Source: Shimia sp. Alg240-R146 (lineage in GTDB: Bacteria > Pseudomonadota > Alphaproteobacteria > Rhodobacterales > Rhodobacteraceae). Taken from it: 64,000 nucleotides of DNA. The stretch spans positions 372,001 to 436,000 of the forward strand of contig NZ_CAMZOK010000003.1 in the NCBI RefSeq assembly GCF_947331465.1. The letters are read 5' to 3'. Each line of letters opens with the position of its first letter. Within the stretch, counting starts at the first letter, position 1. The notes beneath the pieces were generated by a model, which was not told the origin of the DNA, searched no databases, and saw only the letters and a list, made by a program, of their open reading frames with translations. Both the position numbers and the translations under genes were made by a program. Positions 45,285 through 55,083 of this stretch are shown in pieces.

Positions 45285-45769
45285 TCTGGCGAAGTACTCT
45301 TGCCTTACAGCAAAAAAATTTCGAACTACTCGGACCACAGATAACGGGTTGCCCGACCTTGGCCGGAGCAAATAGCTAATCGCCTGCAGCCGATAACCAC
45401 TGGGTTATGGCAAAACCTGCGCGTGCTCCGCCATCACCTATAGCGGACCTGGAAACCCGTCGCGGAAGACAGAATTCTAAAGGCTAAACCCGAAATGAAT
45501 AAGTGACCCGAAAATTGCCGTTTAGAGGAGTTTCCAAACCCCAATCAAAGTTGAGAACACCCTCAAGAATTGAGTGGCAACGTCTGATCGAGACTATCCA
45601 GATGGGGCGACCTTACTTTGTCACAAACAGCTAAAAAAGGGGTTTCTGGAACGCATCGAGGCGCGCCGGTCTTCCAAAATACCAAGGTCAACGCGCAACT
45701 TGCAAAAAACCCCCGCCGCCCCTTAAGGTTGTTTCATTATCAAACCAGCAGCCCCTGGGGGGGGAACCA
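45285..45769. other. AT-richer non-coding stretch before the lipoprotein gene
   Basis: This 485-bp region has no open frame with protein character. It contains a small hairpin (ATAACC-actg-GGTTAT, about 45394-45409) and a GGAGCA ... TGCTCC pair (45365-45370 and 45424-45429) followed by GCCA, superficially tRNA-like, but no T-arm or anticodon arm can be drawn. Short A-runs and lower GC than neighbours suggest an acquired or decaying segment. Confidence 0.5.
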
Positions 45770-46558
45770 ATGAAATTATGCAAAACAATTTTAAGCTTAG
45801 CACTCGCATTCACGGTGTCGGCGTGCGGCAAGCAAGCGACAATTTCTTTGCAAAATGCCACGGCCGACATAGGAATTCAGAATGCATCAAGAGATCCACT
45901 TGGACGCGTCTATGAGTGGGTTCCGGGATCAAGGCCAGCCTCGAGAGCCGCGCTGTTTCCGCAGATCACCGACGGAACCAAGCCGCCAAACGTCTATATT
46001 CGTAATTACCCCGAAGGCAAAACCGTAGCTTCACAGGTCAAAGGGTTCGTATCAGGCGCGAATTTCGCAATTTCTGACGCGCAAGTATTGGAGCTAGAAA
46101 CTGAATCCACAAAATCCACGAGCATCGAGTACAGCAACTTCAAAATTATGGAGTTGGACAAAACCGTGACTGCCATGAACAACTACATTAATGCAGACCC
46201 GGATACCGCAAGGGACGAATGGGCGTTGGACAGCGCCATAGCATCACACAAAGATGACGACCCCACAAACGACGTATATTACGTTGTCGTTTACCAGAGC
46301 ATGCTCGCAAACGAGAGCAAATTGGCATCTGGAAACATAACCGGAGGAGGCGTCAAAGTCCCCGTCAAGGGAGTCAAATCAGACGTTTCAGTGAAATTTA
46401 CGAACGCTTCGTCGGTCCAGTGCGATGGTTTTCAACCGTGCTTTGTGAAGGTGCGGATTTTCAAACCCATTCTTACCCAAAACAATACGTATAGCTTTAC
46501 AACTCGCGGTGTGCCCTATGATGATCGCGCGTTTGCACGCGCATTGTCCCAAAAATGA
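45770..46558 (+). CDS. Lipoprotein of unknown function
   Basis: A 262-residue protein with a lipoprotein signal: LALAFTVSAC gives a lipobox Cys at residue 19. The mature part is Lys/Asn/Ser-rich and has no transmembrane segment. It contains a repeated-looking VKVPVKGVKSDVSVKF strand and a short Cys-pair segment CDGFQPC near residue 218. Coding is AT-richer than the neighbours (many AAA, AAT, ATA-type codons). No family recognised; expected on the periplasmic face of a membrane. Upstream sits GGGGGGGAACCA ahead of the ATG. Confidence 0.7.
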   Translation: MKLCKTILSLALAFTVSACGKQATISLQNATADIGIQNASRDPLGRVYEWVPGSRPASRAALFPQITDGTKPPNVYIRNYPEGKTVASQVKGFVSGANFAISDAQVLELETESTKSTSIEYSNFKIMELDKTVTAMNNYINADPDTARDEWALDSAIASHKDDDPTNDVYYVVVYQSMLANESKLASGNITGGGVKVPVKGVKSDVSVKFTNASSVQCDGFQPCFVKVRIFKPILTQNNTYSFTTRGVPYDDRAFARALSQK

Positions 46559-46563
46559 GAAGT

Positions 46564-46586
46564 GCCCCTGCCACTTAGGCAGGGGT
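46564..46586. terminator. Weak bidirectional hairpin between lipoprotein and dehydrogenase genes
   Basis: GCCCCTGCC pairs with GGCAGGGG through a five-base loop between convergent genes. T-tracts are lacking, so efficiency is doubtful. Confidence 0.45.
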
Positions 46587-46593
46587 CCCCAAT

Positions 46594-49101
46594 TCACCCG
46601 TTTTGGCGAATGGTCTCGTTCTTCGGATCATATGGGCTGTCACAGGTCACCGTGGCCTCCCACAGCTTGTCCTGCATCTTGACCTTCAACTTGGTGCCTT
46701 CCACCGCCAGATCAGGCCGCACATAGCCCATGCCGATGGATTTCTCGAACGCCACCGAATAGCCGCCCGAAGTCAAACGCCCCACGCGCGATCCATCCTC
46801 CGCATATAGAACCTCACGGCCCCACGGATCGGCATCGTCTGGCCCATCAATCAACACGGTCACGCATTTGCTGCGGATGCCTTTGGCTTCCATCTCGGCT
46901 TTGCCGTGAAACTCTTTGGACAGATCGATAAAGCGTGGCAAGTCTGCTTCGGCTGGGGTCGCATCGCGGCCAAGCTCGTTGCCAAACGCACGATAGCTCT
47001 TTTCCTGCCGCAACCAGTTCTGCGCCCGCGCGCCCACCAGTTTCATGTCGAATTCAGCACCGGCTTCCACCAACAAATCCCACAGATAGTTCTGCATCTC
47101 GATCGGGTGGTGCAACTCCCAGCCCAGCTCACCGGTATAGGCCACACGGATCGCATTCACAGGACACATGCCCAACTCGATCTGACGCGCCGACAACCAC
47201 GGGAACCGCTTGTTGGTCAGCGCTGTCGCGGGATCAGCATCCTTGATCACCTTGTTCAACACATCACGGGTTTTGGGGCCGGCAATCGCAAACACGCCCC
47301 ACTGCGTGGTCACGTCCTGAATTTCGATATAGCCGAATTCTTCCATCTTATCTTCGGCCGCTTTGCGCAGGTAATCTGCGTCATATTCCGTCCAAGCGCC
47401 CGCCGACACGAGGTAATAGTTGTTCTCGCCATTGCGCACGATGGTGTATTCCGTGCGCGTGGTGCCATGGCTGGTCAGCGCATAAGTCAAATTGATGCGC
47501 CCGATCTTCGGCAACTTGTTGCAGGTGAACCAATCCAGGAACGCCGTCGCACCGGGTCCTTTGACCACATGTTTGGTGAACGCCGTCGCATCAATCAGAC
47601 CAACACCTTCACGGATCGCTTTGGCCTCATCAACGGCGTGCTGCCACCAGCCGCCACGGCGGAAGCTGCGCGCGTCATGGTCAAAATTGTCGGGTGCATC
47701 CAGCGGCCCGTAATAGTTCGGACGCTCCCAGCCGTTCACCCACCCAAACTGCGCACCCTTTGCCTTTTGGCGATCAAACGCCGGCGCTGTCCGCAACGGC
47801 CGTGCCGCAGGGCGCTCCTCATCAGGGTGGTGCAGAATATAAACGTGCTCATAGCACTCTTCGTTTTTGCGTGCTGCAAACTCGGTGGTCATCCAGTTCT
47901 GCGAATACCGCTTTGGATCAAGGCTCGCCATGTCGATCTCGGCCTCGCCATCGACCATCATCTGCGCGAGGTAGTAGCCCGTGCCACCAGCAGCCGTGAT
48001 GCCAAACGAGAACCCCTCCGCCAGCCACATGTTCCGCAAGCCCGGCGCAGGGCCGACCAACGGGTTGCCATCGGGCGTGTAACAGATCGGGCCGTTGAAA
48101 TCGTCTTTCAGACCGCTGTCGGCACAAGACGGAACACGTTCGGCCATCGCCATATACTGATCCGCAATCCGGTCCAGATCGAGCGGGAACAGATCAGCCC
48201 GGAAACTGTCCGGCACACCATGTTCAAACCGTGCAGGCGCACCTTTCTCGTAGATCCCCAAAATCCAACCGCCACGCTCTTCGCGGGCATAGGATTCATT
48301 GTCGGCATCGCGCACCACAGGATGCTCCGGATTGCCCGCCTCGCGCCATTTCACCAACTCAGGGTCCTGATCCATGACAATAAATGTGTGCTCGACAGGA
48401 ATCGCCGGCATCTTGATGCCCAACATCTTCGCCGTGCGCTGCGCGTGGTTGCCGGATGCGGTCACAACATGCTCGGCGGTCACCACAACCTGCTCATCGC
48501 TCGCGATCAGGTTGCCGCCCTTTTCGACCATCTTGGTCAGGGTCACTTCCCAAGCATCGCCGTTCCAATGGAACCCGTCCGCCTGCCACTTGCGCTCGAT
48601 CATCACGCCCCGCTGGCGCGCGCCTTTGGCCATCGCCTGTGTCACGTCGGCGGGGTTAATGTAGCCATCCTCGGTGTGATAAATCGCACCCTTCAGATCA
48701 CCGGTCTCAATCAGCGGCCAGCGCGTCTTGATGTCATCCGGCGACAACCATTCATAGGCCACGCCACAGGTCTCGGCGGTCGAGGCATAGAGCATATACT
48801 CGTCCATCCGCTCTTGCGTCTGCGCCATACGCAGGTTGCCCACCACAGCAAAGCCCGCATTCAATCCGGTCTCTTCTTCCAACTGTTTGTAGAAATCGAC
48901 GGAGTACTGGTGAATGTGGGTTGTCGCATAAGACATGTTAAAGAGCGGCAGCAACCCCGCCGCATGCCACGTCGAACCGGACGTCAACTCGTCGCGCTCG
49001 ATCAACATCACATCGTCCCAGCCCGCCTTGGCAAGGTGATAGGCAATCGACGTGCCAACGGCACCGCCACCGACAACAAGGGCTTTTACATTGGTTTTCA
49101 T
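46594..49101 (-). CDS. FAD-dependent dimethylglycine/sarcosine dehydrogenase-type protein with GcvT domain
   Basis: An 835-residue fusion. The N-terminal FAD domain (about 5-400) has VVGGGAVGTSIAYHL and the STWHAAGLLPLF flavin-contact stretch. A C-terminal GcvT-like folate domain (about 440-830) includes VGLIDATAFTKHVVKGPGA and ELGWELHHPIEMQNYLWDLL. This arrangement oxidises N-methyl amines (dimethylglycine, sarcosine) and transfers the one-carbon unit to tetrahydrofolate. ATG at 49101 was chosen because residues upstream are not FAD-family-like. The exact N-methyl substrate is not settled; several paralogues usually exist in Roseobacters. Confidence 0.93.
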   Translation of the reverse strand: MKTNVKALVVGGGAVGTSIAYHLAKAGWDDVMLIERDELTSGSTWHAAGLLPLFNMSYATTHIHQYSVDFYKQLEEETGLNAGFAVVGNLRMAQTQERMDEYMLYASTAETCGVAYEWLSPDDIKTRWPLIETGDLKGAIYHTEDGYINPADVTQAMAKGARQRGVMIERKWQADGFHWNGDAWEVTLTKMVEKGGNLIASDEQVVVTAEHVVTASGNHAQRTAKMLGIKMPAIPVEHTFIVMDQDPELVKWREAGNPEHPVVRDADNESYAREERGGWILGIYEKGAPARFEHGVPDSFRADLFPLDLDRIADQYMAMAERVPSCADSGLKDDFNGPICYTPDGNPLVGPAPGLRNMWLAEGFSFGITAAGGTGYYLAQMMVDGEAEIDMASLDPKRYSQNWMTTEFAARKNEECYEHVYILHHPDEERPAARPLRTAPAFDRQKAKGAQFGWVNGWERPNYYGPLDAPDNFDHDARSFRRGGWWQHAVDEAKAIREGVGLIDATAFTKHVVKGPGATAFLDWFTCNKLPKIGRINLTYALTSHGTTRTEYTIVRNGENNYYLVSAGAWTEYDADYLRKAAEDKMEEFGYIEIQDVTTQWGVFAIAGPKTRDVLNKVIKDADPATALTNKRFPWLSARQIELGMCPVNAIRVAYTGELGWELHHPIEMQNYLWDLLVEAGAEFDMKLVGARAQNWLRQEKSYRAFGNELGRDATPAEADLPRFIDLSKEFHGKAEMEAKGIRSKCVTVLIDGPDDADPWGREVLYAEDGSRVGRLTSGGYSVAFEKSIGMGYVRPDLAVEGTKLKVKMQDKLWEATVTCDSPYDPKNETIRQNG

Positions 49102-49280
49102 CGCTCCGGCGACTCCCTGCAAACTGGTCTTTGGCGCAACTCTATCGAACTGGCGCAAAATCGCAGGGTCCAGCCGACGCTTGATATCGCAATTGCGACG
49201 CCACGTTGCGGCAAAAAGCCTTGCTGCATCGCGGCGTGGACGGTAGACCCCGAAACCAACTTTCAGGGAGACAGGCGAGA

Positions 49281-50123
49281 ATGCTGATTTGCCGCTCTGT
49301 AGCAGACTGTCGCGCCGCCATCGCGGATGTGCGCGCCAAAGGCCAGATCATCGGCATGGTGCCCACTATGGGGTTCCTGCATGAAGGCCACATGCGCCTT
49401 GTGGCCACAGCGCAAGACAATGCCGACGCCGTAGTTGTGTCGATCTTCGTGAACCCCAGCCAATTTGGCGACGCCAGCGATCTTGACGCCTATCCCCGCA
49501 ATGAGGCCCGCGATCTGGCGATGCTAAAGGACGCCGGCGTCGCGCTGGTCTTTATGCCAGACGTCGAAACCATGTATCCGGCGGGTGATGAAACCATCGT
49601 CGAAACCACCCGCATGGCCAACATGCTGCATGGCCTCGTGCGTCCCGGCCACTTTCGCGGCGTGGCCACTGTTGTGACGCGGCTCTTCAACATCGTGACG
49701 CCTGATGTCGCCGCGTTTGGCGAAAAAGACTACCAGCAGCTGCAGATCATCAAACGCATGGTTGCGGACCTGCACATGCCGCTCACAATCATCGGCGCCC
49801 CAACGGTGCGCGAGGCCGACGGCCTCGCCATGTCGTCGCGCAACGTGCGCCTCTCTCCTCAAGACCGCGCTGCGGCGTCTGTGATTTCCCGCGCCTTGAC
49901 CGCCGCCGAGACCGCAGCTTCCGGCGCAACGGTGGACGATCTGCACGGGTTGATCTCAGACACCATCAGCACAGAGCCGCGCGCTTCTCTCAAAGGGCTG
50001 GACATTGTCGAGGCCGAAACGCTGAATGCCATCGACGGGCCCCTCCAGGGCCCCACCGCCATCATGATCTCCGTCGCATTTGGCGACATTCTCTTGATTG
50101 ACCAAAGGGTTGTCACACCATGA
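49281..50123 (+). CDS. panC: Pantoate-beta-alanine ligase
   Basis: A 280-residue pantothenate synthetase with [15 protein letters not shown] (HIGH-like motif) and [20 protein letters not shown] near the N-terminus, [16 protein letters not shown] and the KMSKS-equivalent [13 protein letters not shown] later. Start ATG 49281 follows GGGAG. The stop overlaps the panB start by 4 bp. Catalyses the ATP-dependent joining of pantoate and beta-alanine. Confidence 0.97.
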   Translation: MLICRSVADCRAAIADVRAKGQIIGMVPTMGFLHEGHMRLVATAQDNADAVVVSIFVNPSQFGDASDLDAYPRNEARDLAMLKDAGVALVFMPDVETMYPAGDETIVETTRMANMLHGLVRPGHFRGVATVVTRLFNIVTPDVAAFGEKDYQQLQIIKRMVADLHMPLTIIGAPTVREADGLAMSSRNVRLSPQDRAAASVISRALTAAETAASGATVDDLHGLISDTISTEPRASLKGLDIVEAETLNAIDGPLQGPTAIMISVAFGDILLIDQRVVTP

Positions 50124-50929
50124 GCACACAGACCCCCATTCGCCGTACCACGGTCCCGCAAATCGCCAACCGCAAAGGTGGCGAACCGATTGTCTCGCTG
50201 ACTTCCTATCACGCGCACACCGCAGCCATCGTCGACAAATATGCGGATTTCATCCTTGTGGGTGACAGCCTCGGCATGGTGATGCACGGTATGGAAAGCA
50301 CCGTTGGCGTGCCGCTTGATCTGATGATCATGCACGGCAAGGCCGTTGTGCGCGGCACCAAGAAAGCGCTTGTGGTCGTGGACATGCCCTTTGGCACCTA
50401 CGAGGAAAGCCCTGCCGTGGCCTTCCGCAATGCCGCCAAAATCATGAAAGAAACCGGCTGCGGCGCGGTGAAACTCGAAGGCGGCAAACGCATGGCGGAA
50501 ACCATCCGCTTCCTGACCGAGCGCGGCATTCCTGTGATGGCCCACATCGGCCTCACCCCACAATCCAGCCACGTCATGGGCGGCTTCAAAACACAGGGCC
50601 GCGACGAGGACACATGGGCGATCCACGAAGAGGACGCGCAAGCCGTATCCGAGGCCGGCGCTTTTGCTATCGTGCTTGAGGGCATGGTCGAGCCGCTCGC
50701 CGCCAAAATCACCAAACAGGTCGCCATCCCGACCATCGGAATCGGCGCCTCAGCTGATTGCGACGGTCAAATTCTGGTGCTCGAAGACATGCTCGGTCTG
50801 AACGAATGGACTCCGAAGTTTGTCAAAGTCTACGGCGACCTCGGCCCCGCCATCGAACGCGCGGTGGATCAATACGCCAAAGACGTCAAGGACCGCTCTT
50901 TCCCGGGCGAGGATGAGGTGTATCGCTAA
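50120..50929 (+). CDS. panB: 3-methyl-2-oxobutanoate hydroxymethyltransferase
   Basis: A 269-residue PanB with [36 protein letters not shown] (metal Asp), and [15 protein letters not shown], all standard family blocks, and AHIGLTPQ later. Supplies ketopantoate for the product of panC. Overlaps panC by 4 bp, so the two are co-translated. Confidence 0.97.
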   Translation: MSTQTPIRRTTVPQIANRKGGEPIVSLTSYHAHTAAIVDKYADFILVGDSLGMVMHGMESTVGVPLDLMIMHGKAVVRGTKKALVVVDMPFGTYEESPAVAFRNAAKIMKETGCGAVKLEGGKRMAETIRFLTERGIPVMAHIGLTPQSSHVMGGFKTQGRDEDTWAIHEEDAQAVSEAGAFAIVLEGMVEPLAAKITKQVAIPTIGIGASADCDGQILVLEDMLGLNEWTPKFVKVYGDLGPAIERAVDQYAKDVKDRSFPGEDEVYR

Positions 50930-51029
50930 ATACGCGTACCCCTGCGTAACCTTCAGCACACACGTAAAAAGTGTTTTGAAATCCGCGCCTTTCATCTAGT
51001 GTCTCAAAAAATCGAGGCAGGGAAAGAAC

Positions 51030-51701
51030 ATGCGTGGATTTCTGAACGGCGAAAGCTCTGTGGCAAAAGTCTACTGGCTGGGCTTTGTGCTCACCGGCTT
51101 CGCCTTTACAGCTCTCTATCGTTACATAAATTACCTCTATCTAACATCGGCAGAAACCGGCTTTGAATGGGTCGAGCTGGCGCATAACGTCCTCATCGCA
51201 TTCAATGTAGTCTGGATTGCGGCCCTGCTGCGCGCCGTTGTTAAATCCGCATACAACAACAGGACGCCCGGTGGTTGGGGTTGGACGGCCATTGTCATCA
51301 TGAGCCTGAACCTAGCCTACACATCCTATGTCGGGTGCACGCTCTTCTTCCCCAAAACCTACACGCCTTTGTTTGTGCTCAAGCTAGAGATCCATGAGCT
51401 CAACAAGCAACTCCCACAACGTATCGACGAAGAAAACGTCCTGACCCGCATGTTCCTCGAAAACAAGGTTCTGATCACCCACACGAAGGTAGACTACGAA
51501 GCCGACGACCTAATGCAGGAACATCTGGATTGGGAATTCTCAACCGAGGTCGAAAGCAGTCAGGAGCTTTGCGAAGACTTGGAAGGGTATTTTCGTGCCG
51601 GTCTCAAAGCAAGTCGGGCCGTTTACTTCTTTACAAACACAACACTCTCGACGGAGTTGACCGCCGAAGAATGCACAGCCTACCTCGCAACCCGAAACTA
51701 G
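51030..51701 (+). CDS. Membrane protein of unknown function
   Basis: A 223-residue protein with three hydrophobic segments in the first half (about 13-36, 51-67, 81-105) and a soluble second half from about 110. The latter has the phrase LNKQLPQRIDEENVLTRMF and ends in a Thr-rich TTLSTELTAEECTAY segment with two Cys (about 182 and 215), suggesting an exported domain with a possible disulfide. The LPxxxDEExxL phrase resembles an unnamed domain I have seen in small secreted bacterial proteins; weak evidence. Good spacing from AGGGAAAG to the ATG. Confidence 0.72.
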   Translation: MRGFLNGESSVAKVYWLGFVLTGFAFTALYRYINYLYLTSAETGFEWVELAHNVLIAFNVVWIAALLRAVVKSAYNNRTPGGWGWTAIVIMSLNLAYTSYVGCTLFFPKTYTPLFVLKLEIHELNKQLPQRIDEENVLTRMFLENKVLITHTKVDYEADDLMQEHLDWEFSTEVESSQELCEDLEGYFRAGLKASRAVYFFTNTTLSTELTAEECTAYLATRN

Positions 51702-51706
51702 TGGGA

Positions 51707-51736
51707 GACCCGCGCTGGAACGCACGGGTTTTCCAC
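51707..51736 (+). terminator. Possible terminator after the membrane protein gene
   Basis: ACCCG and CGGGT flank an imperfect inner stem and are followed by TTTCC, immediately after the stop codon. Confidence 0.45.
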
Positions 51737-51796
51737 TCAAAAATCAACGAGTGCAGGGCAAGTCGGCGTTTTTGTGTTCTGTGCCGGCTGCGCCAT

Positions 51797-53194
51797 TCAA
51801 AAAATCTTGCCCGGGTTCATGATCCCATCCGGGTCGATCGCTGCCTTCACCGCCGCCATCACGTCCACAGCGCCGCCAAGCTCCTTGCGCAGATAAGGCT
51901 TCTTGCCCTGCCCGATGCCATGCTCGCCCGTACAGGTGCCACCCATGGAAATCGCCAATTCATTGAGCCAACTGACATAGCTTTGCGCGTTCGCCACTTC
52001 CTCGGCGTTGTCCATATCCACAAGCGGCAGCATATGGAAATTGCCGTCTCCGACGTGGCCCACCACGGTCGAGATCAACCCCAGCTCGTCGGCCTTGTCT
52101 TTCGCCGCCGTCACGCATTCCGCCAACCGCGAAATCGGCACGCAAACATCGGTGGAAATGCCCTTCGCACCGGGGCGCAACGCCAAAGCCGCCCAATACA
52201 TGTCGTGGCGCGCCTGCCACAGCTTGTTGCGATCCTCCGCCTTGGTGGTCCATTCAAACCCGCTGCCGCCAAATTCCTCGGCAATCGATCCAAACATTTC
52301 CGCCTGTTCTGCCACGCCAGTCTCCGATCCGTGGAATTCCAGCAGCAACAAATGTTCCTCAGGCAAATCCAATTTGGAATAGGCATTGGCCGCCTGCACC
52401 GCCAGCGTGTCCAGCAATTCAATCCGCGCCACTGGAATGCCGTATTGGATTGTCATCATCACCGCCTGACAGGCCGCATCGATGGTTTCAAACGAACAAC
52501 GCGCCGACGACATCGCCTCTGGAATACCCTGCAGCTTCAATGTGATCTCGGTGATCACCCCAAGCGTGCCCTCTGCCCCAATCAGCAGGCGGGTCAAATC
52601 ATAGCCCGCGCTTGATTTCTTGGCCCGTGTGCCGGTGCGGATCACCTCACCGCTGGGAAGCACCACTTCAAGCGCCAGAACGTTGTCTTTCATCGTGCCA
52701 TAGCGCACCGCATTTGTGCCGCTGGCCCGCGTCGCGGCCATACCGCCCAACGACGCATTGGCACCCGGATCAATCGGGAAAAACAGCCCCTGATCGCGCA
52801 GATGGGTGTTCAACTGCTCGCGCGTCACACCGGGCTGGATCACACAATCCAGATCCTCGGCGTGCACTTCTTTGATGGCGTTCATCTCGGTCAAGTCGAT
52901 GCAAATCCCGCCAGCGGGCGCATTCACATGCCCCTCCAGCGACGTGCCCGTGCCATAGGCAATCACCGGCACCTTGTGAGTAGCGCAGACTTTCACAATC
53001 GAGGCGACCTCTTCGGTCGACTTGGCAAAGACCACCGCATCCGGCGCCTGTGTCTCAATCCAGGTGGTCGTGTGCCCATGTTGTTCGCGGATCGACTGGC
53101 CGGTTTGAAAGGCCTCGCCAAACTGTTGTTTCAACACGCCCAAAGCGGCAGTGATGCCTTCTTCGTTCCGCGGCAAATTCCCTGCAGCCCCCAT
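51797..53194 (-). CDS. FAD-linked D-lactate/glycolate oxidase-type dehydrogenase
   Basis: A 465-residue FAD-binding (PCMH-type) oxidase. The FAD-binding phrase VIAYGTGTSLEGHVNAPAG and the second flavin block PGANASLGGMAATRASGTNAV are present. C-terminal GTCTGEHGIGQGKKPYL is the hallmark of the D-lactate dehydrogenase (cytochrome)/GlcD branch. ATG 53194 follows GGGGAGG. It precedes no partner subunits (glcE/glcF absent), favouring D-lactate dehydrogenase over glycolate oxidase. Confidence 0.9.
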   Translation of the reverse strand: MGAAGNLPRNEEGITAALGVLKQQFGEAFQTGQSIREQHGHTTTWIETQAPDAVVFAKSTEEVASIVKVCATHKVPVIAYGTGTSLEGHVNAPAGGICIDLTEMNAIKEVHAEDLDCVIQPGVTREQLNTHLRDQGLFFPIDPGANASLGGMAATRASGTNAVRYGTMKDNVLALEVVLPSGEVIRTGTRAKKSSAGYDLTRLLIGAEGTLGVITEITLKLQGIPEAMSSARCSFETIDAACQAVMMTIQYGIPVARIELLDTLAVQAANAYSKLDLPEEHLLLLEFHGSETGVAEQAEMFGSIAEEFGGSGFEWTTKAEDRNKLWQARHDMYWAALALRPGAKGISTDVCVPISRLAECVTAAKDKADELGLISTVVGHVGDGNFHMLPLVDMDNAEEVANAQSYVSWLNELAISMGGTCTGEHGIGQGKKPYLRKELGGAVDVMAAVKAAIDPDGIMNPGKIF

Positions 53195-53260
53195 GACCGA
53201 CCTCCCCTTTCGATATCTCATCGAAAGGGGTAAGCCTCCACTCACGCAGGGTCAAGCGGG

Positions 53261-55042
53261 CTACTCTCCAAAGGCAAGACCTTCGCGGCGATTATCAGCG
53301 CCGCCTTGCAAAGTTTCGCCAATCGAAATCGCATGCACACCGCTGTTCAACCCACGCACTTTGACCTCATAACCGGCCTCTTCCAGCGCGGCTTTCATCG
53401 CCTCATCTTCAAGGTCATATGTGCCAAACCGATTTACCCGATTGGGCAAGTCAATCGCGGCCTGCACATCCATGCCCCAATCCAGATGGGCGATAATTGT
53501 CTTGGCGACATAGCCGATGATCCGACTACCACCGGGGCTTCCGACTACCAGCACCGGCTTGTTGTTTTTTAAGACAATTGTCGGCGCCATTGACGATCGT
53601 GGCCGCTTGCCCGGCTCAACGCGGTTGGCAATCGGCACACCATTCATGTGGGACCGGAACGAGAAATCCGTGAGTTCGTTATTGAGCAGGAACCCACGCG
53701 CCATCACGCGGCTGCCAAACCCGTTCTCGATGGTGGTCGTCATCGACAACGCGTTGCCATAGCTGTCCACAATAGAGATGTGCGAGGTCGACGGCTGCTC
53801 AAACGTTGGACCATCGGCAAAGTTCAAGGCGTGATCAAACTCTGGCATCCCCGCCTCGACCTTCTCCAAAGCTTTCGGCTGTTTCAGCAGCTCGGCCCGG
53901 CTTCTGAGATACTCTTCCGCCAACAAACCATTCACCGGAACCGGTACATAGTCGCTATCAGCAATGTAGCGGCCGCGATCCGCAAACGCCAAACGCGACG
54001 CATCCCCGATCAACCGCCACGCCTTGGCGCTGTCCGGCCCCATCTTTGCCAGATTGAAACTGTCCAGCGTGCCCAGAATTTGCCCAACGGTCAGGCCGCC
54101 AGACGAGGGTGGCCCCATGCCGCACACGTCATGCCTGCGATAGGTCGCACAGACCGCCGGACGTTCCTTGACCCGATAGAGCGCAAGATCCACCGCGCTC
54201 AGCACGCCCGGATTGTTGGCCTCCTGCACCGCGTCCACAATGTCGGCGGCAATCTCGCCGGTATAAAAAGGCGCCGCGCCTTCATTTGCCAAAATGCGCA
54301 AGCTCTCGGCATAGTCCAGATTGAACAATGTTTCGCCCTGCGCCAATGGCGTGCCACTTGGGAGGAAATAGGCCGCCGTCACCGGATGTGACGCCAGCCG
54401 CTCCGCATCCCGCGCCACCGAGGCCGCCATCCGACGCGACACCGGAAAGCCCTTCTCGGCATGACGAATGGCTGGTGTAAACAGGCTTGGCCACGCGCTG
54501 CGCCCCCATTTGCGGTGCGCTTCCTGCATCAACATCGGCGTGCCCGGAACACCAACACTGCGCCCGCCAACCACGGCCTCAAAAAATTTCAGCCGCTCGC
54601 CATTGTCGTCCTGAAACAGGCGCGGCGTGGCCGCCAACGGCGCGGTTTCGCGTCCGTCCAGCGTGGTCACTTCGCCCGTGGCCGCGTCATACCAGACCAG
54701 AAACGCCCCGCCGCCAAGGCCCGAGCTTTGCGGTTCCACCAAACCCAAAACAGCCTGTGCGGCCACCATCGCGTCCGCCGCGCTGCCACCTTTCTCCAAG
54801 ACCTTGGATCCTGCCCGAACGGCCAGCGGATGCGCCGCGGAAATCATCCACTTGTCGGCACTCTTCGGCTGGCCCTTTAGCTTGCGCTCCGCCGAGCCTC
54901 TGAGCATTGGCGGCACATTGGCCCCCAATTGGGTCGACACTTCCGGCGCAACACCGTCGGCTGCCTCTTGGGCCCACGCGCCGGTGGTCGCCACCGCACC
55001 CATCGCCAGCGCCGCAGCAATTGCTGAAATTCGTGAAAACAT
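53261..55042 (-). CDS. ggt: Gamma-glutamyltransferase
   Basis: A 593-residue precursor with a signal peptide (about 1-24, AIAAALAMGAVATTGAWA). The Thr nucleophile that becomes the N-terminus of the small subunit is Thr419 in QPSTSHISIVDSYGNALS. Other blocks are SGLGGGAFLVWYDA and the oxyanion-site region PRSSMAPTIVLKN, followed by VGSPGGSRI. Periplasmic; cleaves or transfers gamma-glutamyl groups from glutathione. The large N-terminal and small C-terminal subunits come from autoproteolysis. Confidence 0.95.
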   Translation of the reverse strand: MFSRISAIAAALAMGAVATTGAWAQEAADGVAPEVSTQLGANVPPMLRGSAERKLKGQPKSADKWMISAAHPLAVRAGSKVLEKGGSAADAMVAAQAVLGLVEPQSSGLGGGAFLVWYDAATGEVTTLDGRETAPLAATPRLFQDDNGERLKFFEAVVGGRSVGVPGTPMLMQEAHRKWGRSAWPSLFTPAIRHAEKGFPVSRRMAASVARDAERLASHPVTAAYFLPSGTPLAQGETLFNLDYAESLRILANEGAAPFYTGEIAADIVDAVQEANNPGVLSAVDLALYRVKERPAVCATYRRHDVCGMGPPSSGGLTVGQILGTLDSFNLAKMGPDSAKAWRLIGDASRLAFADRGRYIADSDYVPVPVNGLLAEEYLRSRAELLKQPKALEKVEAGMPEFDHALNFADGPTFEQPSTSHISIVDSYGNALSMTTTIENGFGSRVMARGFLLNNELTDFSFRSHMNGVPIANRVEPGKRPRSSMAPTIVLKNNKPVLVVGSPGGSRIIGYVAKTIIAHLDWGMDVQAAIDLPNRVNRFGTYDLEDEAMKAALEEAGYEVKVRGLNSGVHAISIGETLQGGADNRREGLAFGE

Positions 55043-55083
55043 GACAAAGCTCCTGAAGACTACCTGACCAGCTTAGATCAGGA

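Noticed and set aside
45365-45433. tRNA-like segment with GGAGCA ... TGCTCC and following GCCA
   Set aside because: No D-arm, anticodon arm or T-arm (GGTTCGA) can be drawn, so it is not a tRNA gene.
46906-49287. Very long plus-strand open frame (793 codons) opposite the FAD/GcvT dehydrogenase
   Set aside because: The minus-strand product has intact FAD and GcvT motifs, while the plus-strand translation has no recognisable feature.
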